A stretch of 5,942 bases of DNA from Verrucomicrobiota bacterium (GTDB taxonomy: Bacteria > Verrucomicrobiota > Verrucomicrobiia > Limisphaerales > UBA1096), in the NCBI GenBank assembly GCA_015658765.1, contig DQOE01000338.1:1-5942 (forward strand), in the 5' to 3' direction. A model generated the notes under the pieces. The model worked only from the letters and a program-made list of their open reading frames with translations, was not told where the DNA came from and did no database searches. Positions 1 to 5,585 of this stretch are shown one piece after another. Position 1 is the first letter of the stretch; the number at the start of each line of letters is the position of its first letter. A program made the position numbers and the translations under genes.

Positions 1-1
1 A

Positions 2-67
2 ACCGCCGACCTCCTACGCAAACACGGCGGCAAGAGCAAGAAGGAACTGGAAACTGAAGGCAAATGA
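2..67 (+). CDS. C-terminal end of an ankyrin-repeat type protein (partial, enters from left)
   Basis: Frame 2 is open from the window edge and reads TADLLRKHGGKSKKELETEGK before TGA at 65-67. The TADLLRKHGGK part resembles the second helix of a terminal ankyrin repeat followed by a charged tail. From memory, this Arg-Lys-His-Gly-Gly-Lys ending with a Glu/Lys-rich tail is common in verrucomicrobial ankyrin proteins; no search was possible. Only 21 codons are visible, so the domain assignment rests on this short tail and on a second copy at 3999-4055 (IRKHGGKTGEELKAEGK). The stop overlaps the ATG of the next gene as ATGA (64-67), which suggests translational coupling. Whether the upstream gene is intact cannot be seen. 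Confidence 0.6.
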   Translation, partial: TADLLRKHGGKSKKELETEGK

Positions 68-109
68 AACACCTCCTCCTAACAACAATCGTAGCCGTGC
101 TTCTGGTGG
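62..109 (+). repeat. Dispersed signal-peptide/start module, copy 1
   Basis: These 48 bases run from aaATGA through the codons of MKHLLLTTIVAVLLVG. By eye they match copy 3 (5438-5485) at about 43 of 48 positions and the core of copy 2 (4050-4087) slightly less well. The conserved block starts at the stop/start overlap, with the ankyrin-tail sequence at 17-61 also shared with copy 2. The shared boundary is sharp relative to the different sequences downstream. Confidence 0.8.
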
Positions 110-348
110 GGTGTGATGAGTCGCAGCAGTCGGCTACTCCAGAAGCACACCCCGTTGAACCCGTTGCTGAAGTGCCAGTGCAGCCGCCGTCTCCAGCAGC
201 AGAACCACAACCTATTGAACCCGTTGCCGAAGCTGCACAACCAGAACCACCCTCAGAACCAACGGCGGTCAAGCGCGGGGCGGCGGGGCGGAGACCTGAT
301 TCAATAATTTACGGAATGCCCCATTTTGCCCTTGTGCCCCCCTGTTAA
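64..348 (+). CDS. Short Pro/Glu-rich lipoprotein, probably a truncated ankyrin lipoprotein
   Basis: This 94-residue product starts with a lipoprotein signal: Lys2, a hydrophobic stretch, and lipobox L14-V-G-C17, so Cys17 should be lipidated and the protein anchored to a membrane. Asp18 follows the Cys; in E. coli that residue favours inner-membrane retention, but this rule may not hold here. Residues 18-67 are a low-complexity Pro/Glu/Gln/Ala linker with an internal repeat, PVEPVAE at 30-36 and PIEPVAE at 50-56. From about residue 68 (base 265) the composition changes abruptly to Arg/Gly-rich and then unrelated sequence ending in PPC, with no domain. Related proteins, as I recall them, carry ankyrin repeats after such a linker. 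I read this as the head of such a gene joined to foreign sequence, perhaps a pseudogene. The start overlaps the upstream stop as ATGA and matches the starts at 4052 and 5440. Confidence 0.6.
   Translation: MKHLLLTTIVAVLLVGCDESQQSATPEAHPVEPVAEVPVQPPSPAAEPQPIEPVAEAAQPEPPSEPTAVKRGAAGRRPDSIIYGMPHFALVPPC
154..232 (+). repeat. Internal 60-bp-spaced repeat in the lipoprotein linker
   Basis: A 19-base unit, gttgaacccgttgctgaag at 154-172, recurs with two changes as attgaacccgttgccgaag at 214-232. The 60-base offset keeps frame and encodes V/I-E-P-V-A-E twice, 20 residues apart. It probably arose by in-frame duplication within the Pro/Glu spacer and gives a flexible tether between the lipid anchor and a lost domain. 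Confidence 0.7.
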
Positions 349-349
349 T

Positions 350-378
350 TTGACAATTCTCCAGTTGGTTGGAAAAAT
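350..378 (+). promoter_or_regulatory. Candidate sigma70-type promoter for the PSD1-DUF1501 pair
   Basis: A perfect TTGACA lies at 350-355. After a 17-base spacer comes AAAAAT at 373-378, which matches four of six positions of TATAAT; a looser alternative, AATTAT, sits at 376-381. The area is AT-rich between GC-rich genes and lies just upstream of the first gene of the pair. Transcription would start near 384-388, almost on the TTG start codon, so the message would be nearly leaderless. The call is by consensus match only. Confidence 0.4.
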
Positions 379-387
379 TATCTCGAT

Positions 388-2502
388 TTGAAAAGTTGCG
401 GGCAAATTATTCGTACATGTGGGATTCTTTTGGCGTTTGCCTGTGCTGTGGTTTTCGGTGCGGAGAAGACTCATTGGGCTTTCAAGCCGGTTGCCAACCC
501 CAAACCCCCAAAAGTGCACGACAAGGCCTGGCCGTTGGGAGACCTTGACCGTTTCATCTTAAACCGGCTCGAGCAGAAGGGGCTTCGCCCTGTGGCAGAG
601 TCAGATCGTTTCACTTGGCGGAGGCGGGTGAGTTTTGACCTGACCGGACTGCCGCCAACGGTGGAGGAGATTCGCGTGTTTGAGGCGGACCAGTCGCCGC
701 AGGCGTGTGAAAAAGTAGTCGACCGGCTGTTGGCTTCGCAGGCGTTTGGCGAACGGTGGGCGCGGCATTGGCTGGACCTTGTGGGATACGCGGACCAAAT
801 CGGCACCTCGAACAATGTCTTCGCCGAGCACGCGTGGCGCTATCGCGATTACCTCATCGACGCTTACAACAACGACAAGCCATTCGACCGGTTCATTCGC
901 GAGCAGATTGCCGGCGACCTGTTGCCGCACAAGACGGTGGAGGAACGCGCGGCGAACCTGGTGGCGACCGGCTTTCTCGTGCTGGGTGACATCGAGATTG
1001 TCGAGGCCGACAAGGCGAAGTTGCATGTGGACATCGTCGATCAGCAACTCCAGAAAACGGGCAAGGCGTTCCTTGGCATGTCGATTGGCTGCGCGCGCTG
1101 CCACGACCACAAGTTTGATCCCATCACACAGGGCGACTATTACGCGATGGCCGGATTTTTTCGCGGAACGTCGACGGTGTATAAAACCAAGCGCGGCGTG
1201 TGGAGCGATGTGAATGTCATTGAACTGCCGGAGACCGAGGCGCAAAAGGCGGAGCGCGACAAACACGAAAAGGCCCATGCGGATCGACTCGCCAAGCTGA
1301 AAGGCGAGCGCGAGACGGCGCGGAAACGCAAGGCTGAGTTGGACGATCAGCTTAAAAAGAAGGACCTGCCCAAGGAGGAGCGCGGCAAGCTCACGAAGGA
1401 GCGTGACGAAAAGGCCGGTTGCATCGTGAAGTTGGACAAGGAAATCACACACGCGGAATTTTTCGCGCCTAGCGTGCCGAGGGCGCATGGCGTGCGGGAT
1501 GTCGAGAAACCGGGCGACATGAAAATCACCATCCGCGGCAACCCACGCGCACTGGGCAAAGTAGTGCCGCGCGGCTTTTTGCATGTGGCCTCCAGCGCGC
1601 GGCCGGAAATCCCGCAGGACCAAAGTGGCCGGCACGAGTTGGCCGACTGGGTGGCCGGCCGCGACAACCCGCTGACTGCGCGCGTGGCGGTGAACCGCAC
1701 CTGGCAGAAGCTCTTCGGCGAAGGACTGGTCCGCACGGTCGATTACTTCGGGCTGCCCGGCGAACGGCCGTCGCACCCGGCGCTGCTCGATTTTTTGGCC
1801 GACCGTTTCATGCGCGAAGGCTGGTCGCAAAAGCGGCTTATTCGCTCGCTGGTGCTCAGCCGCACGTATCGACTCAGCAGCGCGCACGATGAACGCAATC
1901 ACGCGACCGACCCCGACAACCGCCTGCTCTGGCGGATGAACCGCTTCCGACTCGATGCCGAGGCACTGCGCGACGCAATGATTTTCACCAGCGGCAAACT
2001 CAAGCCCTCCACTGGCGGACCGGCTCTACCGTTGGAGTTCCAGGAGAACGTGAGCAATATCGACCCGAAGAATGTGAATCCACCGTCGTTCAGCCTGCGA
2101 AAATGGCGGCCGGGACAGGAGTTCGAGCGAACCATTTACCTGCCGATCATCCGCTCCGCCGCGCAGCCGGGTCCAGCTGAACTACGCAACGTGTTCGACT
2201 TCGCGCAGCCGTCGGAGTTCACTGGCCAACGCGCCATCACGGCGGTGCCCACACAGGCGTTATTCTTGATGAACAGCCCTGAGGTAAAAAAACACGTGGC
2301 CGCCCTGGCTGCGCGAATGAAAAAGGAGACGGCCGACGATGCGAAGCGACTAGAATACCTTTGGCTGTCGCTACTGAACCGACCCATTACCGCGCAGGAA
2401 CAGCGCGAGGCAGCGGCGTTTTTAAAGCAAGCGGGCGAAGGTGCGTGGAGTGAGTTGTGCCATGCGCTGCTGGCCTCAAATGAATTCCTGATGCGTCTTT
2501 GA
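388..2502 (+). CDS. PSCyt2/PSD1 (DUF1549-DUF1553) secreted protein with a CxxCH motif
   Basis: This is a 704-residue exported protein of the Planctomycete-type cytochrome-associated family; its biochemical role is unknown. Residues 1-25 look like a Sec signal (hydrophobic 12-24, VFGA before the mature EKTHWAFKPV). About 29-265 is DUF1549/PSCyt2, with the family landmarks HWAFKPV, DLTGLPPT (84-91), GERWARHWLD (121-130) and the heme-c-like C235-A-R-C238-H239. About 283-356 is a Lys/Glu/Arg-rich stretch that probably forms a coiled coil. About 383-680 is DUF1553/PSD1, with NPLTARVAVNRTWQ (427-440) and GLPGERPSHPALLDFLA (455-471). It lacks the N-terminal PSCyt1 cytochrome domain that many relatives carry. 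The start is TTG: it is the first usable start after the in-frame TAA at 346-348, and it gives a complete signal peptide. No good Shine-Dalgarno is visible. The DUF1501 gene follows 2 bp later, suggesting one transcript. Heme attachment is possible but not shown. Confidence 0.93.
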   Translation: MKSCGQIIRTCGILLAFACAVVFGAEKTHWAFKPVANPKPPKVHDKAWPLGDLDRFILNRLEQKGLRPVAESDRFTWRRRVSFDLTGLPPTVEEIRVFEADQSPQACEKVVDRLLASQAFGERWARHWLDLVGYADQIGTSNNVFAEHAWRYRDYLIDAYNNDKPFDRFIREQIAGDLLPHKTVEERAANLVATGFLVLGDIEIVEADKAKLHVDIVDQQLQKTGKAFLGMSIGCARCHDHKFDPITQGDYYAMAGFFRGTSTVYKTKRGVWSDVNVIELPETEAQKAERDKHEKAHADRLAKLKGERETARKRKAELDDQLKKKDLPKEERGKLTKERDEKAGCIVKLDKEITHAEFFAPSVPRAHGVRDVEKPGDMKITIRGNPRALGKVVPRGFLHVASSARPEIPQDQSGRHELADWVAGRDNPLTARVAVNRTWQKLFGEGLVRTVDYFGLPGERPSHPALLDFLADRFMREGWSQKRLIRSLVLSRTYRLSSAHDERNHATDPDNRLLWRMNRFRLDAEALRDAMIFTSGKLKPSTGGPALPLEFQENVSNIDPKNVNPPSFSLRKWRPGQEFERTIYLPIIRSAAQPGPAELRNVFDFAQPSEFTGQRAITAVPTQALFLMNSPEVKKHVAALAARMKKETADDAKRLEYLWLSLLNRPITAQEQREAAAFLKQAGEGAWSELCHALLASNEFLMRL
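1090..1104 (+). other. CxxCH heme c-type motif within the PSD1 gene
   Basis: Codons for Cys-Ala-Arg-Cys-His (residues 235-239), followed by DHKFDPI. This is the single CxxCH in the protein and is a conserved landmark of the DUF1549 domain. It matches the covalent heme c attachment pattern, but whether heme or another metal binds here is not established by sequence. Confidence 0.75.
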
Positions 2503-2504
2503 AC

Positions 2505-3917
2505 ATGAACACGACACAGCTTTCCCGCCGACAATTGCTGCAGTCCGCCGCGTGCGGTTTTGGTGGCCTGGCCTTGAGTGGCATGGTGGCCGGCATGGCT
2601 CGTGGCGCGAGCCCGCTGGCCGTCCGTGCGCCGCACTTTGCGCCGCGAGCCAAGCGCGTCATTTTTCTCTTCATGGCCGGCGGCCCGTCGCAGGGTGATC
2701 TGTTTGCGCCGAAGGATTACATCACCCAAAACCACGGCAAGCCCATCGCCTCGCCGGTGGGGGACGACGGGCAGCTTCGCGTGGGCGTGGCCAAGTTCCT
2801 GCCCATGGCACCGGTTGCGCCGGTGCGGCCGCGCGGGCAGTCGGGCCTGATGTTATCCGACCTGCTGCCCAACATGGCCGGCGTCGCGGACGAGTTGTGC
2901 ATGCTGCGCGCGATGGTTTCAGACAACAAGGCGCACGCGCCGGCAGCGCTGCAGTTTCACACCGGCCACATTGCCGAAGCGCGACCATCGATGGGCTCGT
3001 GGATCAGCTACGGCCTCGGCACGGAGAACGAAAACCTGCCGAGCTTTATCACCATTCACCCGCCCGGCGATGTGCGCACCTACAGCGCATCGTTTCTGCC
3101 GGCGATGCATCAGGGCACACCGTTGCGTGTGCCGGGCAATGACCGCGAACCCGCCATCAAGAACCTGCGCGACCCCGACGCCAAGACGGAGGCGCAGCGC
3201 CGTCGGCTGAATTTTCTGCAGGGCATGAACCAGCGGCTGTTGAAGCGCGTCAAAACCGACGCGCAAATGGAGGGCATCATTCAGTCGTTCGAGTTGGCCT
3301 TCCGCATGCAGGCGGAAACACCCGGGCTGGTTGATCTCTCCGGTGAATCCAAGGAAACGCAGGAGATGTACGGCATCGGCGACAGCAAGACCGACCGAAA
3401 CGGTCGCGCCTGCCTGATGGCCCGTCGGCTCAGCGAGGCGGGCGTGCGGTTCGTGCAGGTGACGATCGACGGCTGGGACCACCACGGCGACATCCGCACT
3501 GCCCTCCCCAATAGCGCTGGCGGTGCCGACAAACCCATCGCCGGGCTCATCCGCGACCTCAAGCGGCGGGGCCTTTTAAAGGACACGCTGGTGGTGTGGT
3601 CTGGCGAATTCGGCCGCACGTACTGGAGCCAGGATCTCTCCGGCACCTCGCCCATAGCCAAGCACGGCCGCGAGCATCAACAGGAAAGCTTTTGCACCCT
3701 GCTGGCTGGCGGCGGCGTGAAACCCGGCTTGGTCCATGGCGAAACGGACGACCACGGCTACCGACCTGTCAGCGGCAAGGTGCACCTGCACGACCTGCAC
3801 GCCACGCTGCTGCACCTGCTCGGCTTCGACCACGAGCAACTCAACTATCGCCACGCCGGCCGCGACTTTCGTCTGACTGACATCTTTGGCAACGTCGTGC
3901 ACGACATCATTGCGTAA
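2505..3917 (+). CDS. DUF1501 family Tat-exported protein
   Basis: This 470-residue protein is of the DUF1501 family, distantly related to the alkaline phosphatase/sulfatase fold; its substrate is unknown. The N-terminus is a twin-arginine signal: S7-R-R-Q-L-L, a hydrophobic stretch to about residue 30, then ARGA. This predicts export in a folded state, consistent with a metal-bound enzyme. Family landmarks are IFLFMAGGPSQGD (53-65, usually GGPSH.D), GWDHHGD (323-329), VVWSGEFGRT (363-372), GREHQ (388-392), LAGGGVKPG (400-408) and the C-terminal HDLHATLLHLLGFDH (429-443), with many His/Asp that could bind metal. The ATG at 2505 is chosen. A TTG at 2499 would add two residues and overlap the PSD1 stop. 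The 2-bp spacing and the common pairing of these families suggest the two work on the same process. The family length is normal. Confidence 0.93.
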   Translation: MNTTQLSRRQLLQSAACGFGGLALSGMVAGMARGASPLAVRAPHFAPRAKRVIFLFMAGGPSQGDLFAPKDYITQNHGKPIASPVGDDGQLRVGVAKFLPMAPVAPVRPRGQSGLMLSDLLPNMAGVADELCMLRAMVSDNKAHAPAALQFHTGHIAEARPSMGSWISYGLGTENENLPSFITIHPPGDVRTYSASFLPAMHQGTPLRVPGNDREPAIKNLRDPDAKTEAQRRRLNFLQGMNQRLLKRVKTDAQMEGIIQSFELAFRMQAETPGLVDLSGESKETQEMYGIGDSKTDRNGRACLMARRLSEAGVRFVQVTIDGWDHHGDIRTALPNSAGGADKPIAGLIRDLKRRGLLKDTLVVWSGEFGRTYWSQDLSGTSPIAKHGREHQQESFCTLLAGGGVKPGLVHGETDDHGYRPVSGKVHLHDLHATLLHLLGFDHEQLNYRHAGRDFRLTDIFGNVVHDIIA

Positions 3918-3936
3918 AACGGGGACTGATCGACTG

Positions 3937-4002
3937 ATGCGTCTTCTCGCAAGTTTTCTTTTCCTGGCATTCGTCGCGCTTGGTTCGTCTCAAGTAATCT
4001 AA
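3937..4002 (+). pseudogene. Truncated gene start encoding an orphan signal peptide
   Basis: An ATG 19 bases after the DUF1501 stop opens a 21-codon frame that begins MRLLASFLFLAFVALGSSQ and ends at TAA 4000-4002. One Arg, a hydrophobic core and a GSSQ end make a convincing Sec signal peptide, but nothing follows. The stop appears exactly where the sequence changes to ankyrin-tail coding in another frame (from about 3999). I infer that a third gene of the PSD1-DUF1501 operon once started here and lost its body in a recombination. A chance short frame is the alternative. Confidence 0.5.
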
Positions 4003-4055
4003 TCCGCAAACACGGCGGCAAGACGGGTGAAGAATTGAAAGCTGAAGGTAAATGA
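3999..4055 (+). pseudogene. Orphan ankyrin-protein C-terminal tail
   Basis: The frame ending at TGA 4053-4055 reads LIRKHGGKTGEELKAEGK, the same ending, at the same distance from its stop, as the tail at 2-67 (RKHGGKSKKELETEGK). The 18 bases cgcaaacacggcggcaag are identical at 17-34 and 4005-4022. Upstream of 3999 the frame gives no ankyrin-like sequence (it reads ...RRAWFVSSN), so only the tail is present, without a start. Its TGA overlaps the sulfatase ATG as ATGA. This is a fragment carried with the downstream start module. If any translation enters this frame, it could still couple to the sulfatase. Confidence 0.7.
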
Positions 4056-4087
4056 AACACCTCCTAATCACAACAATCGCAGCGGTG
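4050..4087 (+). repeat. Dispersed signal-peptide/start module, copy 2
   Basis: These 38 bases, from aaATGA through the codons of MKHLLITTIAAV, match 5438-5475 with a single mismatch (a/c at 4067). They also match copy 1 at 62-99 with a few changes. Homology ends inside the signal peptide, after the GCG GTG codons, where the sulfatase-specific TCTTTCAGC begins. Confidence 0.85.
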
Positions 4088-5443
4088 TCTTTCAGCTTGG
4101 CTACTGCTGATGCCAAGCAAGGTAAACCCAATTTCATTGTCGTGTTCTGCGATGATCTTGGCTACGCGGATATCGGTCCTTTTGGTTCCAAGACACATGC
4201 TACCCCGGTTCTGGATAAAATGGCCAAGGAGGGCATGCGGCTTACAGACTTTTACTCGACCTGCTCCGTTTGCACACCGTCACGGTCTAGCTTAATGACT
4301 GGCTGTTATCCGCGCCGGGTCAACATGCATGTGGATGAAAAGAACCTGTGCGTTCTTTTTCCTGCTGCCAGTAAAGGCCTTAACCCTAGCGAGATCACCA
4401 TCGCCGAGATACTCAAGGAGCAGGGCTATGCCACCATGTGTATTGGCAAATGGCACTTGGGTGATCACCCCGACTTTATGCCTACCTCACAGGGCTTCGA
4501 CCATTACCTTGGTATTCCTTACAGCAATGACATGAATCGCAAGGAGGTTCCGCTACCCTTGGTCCGCGACCTGACCGTGGTCGAGGATAGCGTGCATCGA
4601 GACACAACAATCACTGCCCGCTATACCGCCGAAGCGGAGAGGTTCATCAAGGCAAACAAGGACAACCCATTCTTCCTTTATCTTCCCCACACCGCGGTGC
4701 ATGGACCGCTGACCCCAGGTGCAAAGTTTAAGGGCAAAAGCCAGGACGGCCCTTACGGTGACTGGGTGCAGGAGATAGACTGGTCCATGGGCAAGTTATT
4801 CAGGGTGCTGGAGGAAACCGGTATCGATGACAACACGCTGGTACTGTTCACGTCAGACAACGGGTCGGCTAGAGAGAAACAGGGCAGCAACCTGCCGTTG
4901 CGTGGTCGAAAGGGTCGTACCGACGAGGGAGGCATGCGGGTGCCGTGCATTGTTCGCTGGCCGGGCAAAATTCCAGCCGGCATAAGCAGTGGCGCGCTAA
5001 CATGCACAATGGATCTGCTACCCACGATGGCACGACTTGCCGGCGGCAAGGCACCAAGTGACCGTGTTATAGATGGTAAAGACATCTGGCCCATCCTTAG
5101 CGGTAAAAACGTGGATGCTGATCCGCGTGATGTGTTTTATTACTACCAAATGGACCAGCTGCAAGCGGTCCGGTCCGGTGACTGGAAACTTTTCTTGGCT
5201 ATGGATTCCAAGAAACGCAACTGGGGCAAGCCCGAGGGCAGTACAGTGTTGAAACTGTTTAACTTGGCCAAGGACATCCATGAGGACAACAACGTGGCTG
5301 CTGGCAACCCTGAGGTGGTGAAACGGTTGATCGCATTTGCCGAGGACGCCCGGGAGGATCTAGGCGACGTGGATCGCGTGGGAAAAGGCCAACGCAAGGC
5401 CGGCTGGGTGGATAAGCCTTCCCCGCGGTTGCTAAAGAAATGA
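4052..5443 (+). CDS. Secreted formylglycine-dependent sulfatase (S1 type, arylsulfatase A-like)
   Basis: This 463-residue sulfatase hydrolyses sulfate esters; the substrate cannot be told, though sulfated polysaccharides are plausible for this type of organism. The signal peptide is 1-21 (ATADA before KQGKPN), so it acts in the periplasm or outside. Visible active-site elements are D34-D35 after NFIVVF (metal), C74-T-P-S-R78 (the CxPxR signature, Cys converted to formylglycine), GKWHLG (132-137, Lys133 and His135), H213 and H217 in PHTAVHGP, SDNG (268-271, Asp269/Asn270 metal) and RGRKGRTDEGGMRVP with Lys287. The C-terminal subdomain is present (LLPTMARLAG; WKLF; LFNLAKD). All key residues appear intact, so it should be active if a formylglycine-generating enzyme exists; none is in the window. 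The first 12 codons belong to the dispersed start module, so the signal peptide looks composite. By eye it is less GC-rich at third positions than PSD1/DUF1501, hinting at a separate origin. Starts and stops overlap neighbours as ATGA. Confidence 0.95.
   Translation: MKHLLITTIAAVSFSLATADAKQGKPNFIVVFCDDLGYADIGPFGSKTHATPVLDKMAKEGMRLTDFYSTCSVCTPSRSSLMTGCYPRRVNMHVDEKNLCVLFPAASKGLNPSEITIAEILKEQGYATMCIGKWHLGDHPDFMPTSQGFDHYLGIPYSNDMNRKEVPLPLVRDLTVVEDSVHRDTTITARYTAEAERFIKANKDNPFFLYLPHTAVHGPLTPGAKFKGKSQDGPYGDWVQEIDWSMGKLFRVLEETGIDDNTLVLFTSDNGSAREKQGSNLPLRGRKGRTDEGGMRVPCIVRWPGKIPAGISSGALTCTMDLLPTMARLAGGKAPSDRVIDGKDIWPILSGKNVDADPRDVFYYYQMDQLQAVRSGDWKLFLAMDSKKRNWGKPEGSTVLKLFNLAKDIHEDNNVAAGNPEVVKRLIAFAEDAREDLGDVDRVGKGQRKAGWVDKPSPRLLKK
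4271..4285 (+). other. Sulfatase formylglycine signature codons (CTPSR)
   Basis: Codons for Cys74-Thr-Pro-Ser-Arg78. In S1 sulfatases this Cys is oxidised to formylglycine, the catalytic nucleophile. The consensus C-x-P-x-R is kept, followed by SSLMTG, close to the usual extended motif (S/A-x-L-x-T-G). Confidence 0.9.
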
Positions 5444-5485
5444 AACACCTCCTACTCACAACAATCGCAGCGGTGCTTTTGGTGG
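5438..5485 (+). repeat. Dispersed signal-peptide/start module, copy 3
   Basis: Begins with aaATGA, formed at the sulfatase stop. It matches copy 2 over 38 bases with one mismatch, and copy 1 over 48 bases with about five. It is the only copy without the ankyrin tail in front; the sulfatase C-terminus takes that place. Together with copy 2 it forms a direct repeat bracketing the sulfatase, offset 1388 bases. Confidence 0.85.
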
Positions 5486-5523
5486 TGATCGAGTTATCCA
5501 AACTGGGACAAAGCTTTCGTTAG
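5440..5523 (+). pseudogene. 27-codon remnant of an MKHLL-type exported protein
   Basis: The ATG overlaps the sulfatase TGA (ATGA). The frame begins MKHLLLTTIAAVLLVV, nearly the lipoprotein signal at 64, but the lipobox Gly-Cys is absent (V-V-I-E follows) and the frame ends at TAG 5521-5523 after IELSKLGQSFR. It thus carries a signal-like hydrophobic segment with no mature protein. I take it as a broken gene start whose body was lost. A small membrane peptide is possible but has no further support. Confidence 0.5.
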
Positions 5524-5530
5524 TCTGGAT
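5496..5530 (+). terminator. Weak hairpin after the plus-strand genes
   Basis: atccaaact (5496-5504) and agtctggat (5522-5530) form a 9-bp stem with one mismatch, enclosing a 17-base loop that itself contains the palindrome aaagcttt. It spans the TAG of the 27-codon remnant and lies between convergent transcription units, where termination is expected. There is no clean T-run on either side, so a factor-independent terminator is doubtful. Confidence 0.22.
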
Positions 5531-5585
5531 GGGTTGATTATTTGCTCGATGTCGTAGAGTAGTCGATGCTGAAATGTCGAATGAT

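Noticed and set aside
275..293. G-rich run gcggggcggcggggcggag as a possible G-quadruplex
   Set aside because: Only two runs of three or more G are present; four are needed for a stable quadruplex.
286..322. ggggc / gcccc inverted pair as a terminator of the lipoprotein gene
   Set aside because: The stem is only about five bases with a loop near 30 and no T-run follows.
601..1902. Long 433-codon open frame on the minus strand inside PSD1
   Set aside because: It is antisense to a gene with clear family motifs across its whole length, and its product is Arg/His/Leu-rich low-information sequence, typical of a GC-rich shadow frame.
2919..3485. Minus-strand 188-codon frame inside DUF1501
   Set aside because: It lies entirely opposite conserved DUF1501 coding sequence, with no recognisable motif or start signal.
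2488..3945. ctgatgcgtctt occurs at the end of PSD1 (2488-2499) and at the start of the orphan signal peptide (3934-3945)
   Set aside because: About one 12-base match is expected by chance in a window this size, and homology does not extend on either side.
5143..5448. Minus-strand frame starting just after AGGAGGTG, which looks like a strong ribosome site
   Set aside because: The AGGAGG is the complement of the CACCTCCT codons in the repeat, overlaps the putative start itself, and the frame is antisense to the sulfatase C-terminus.
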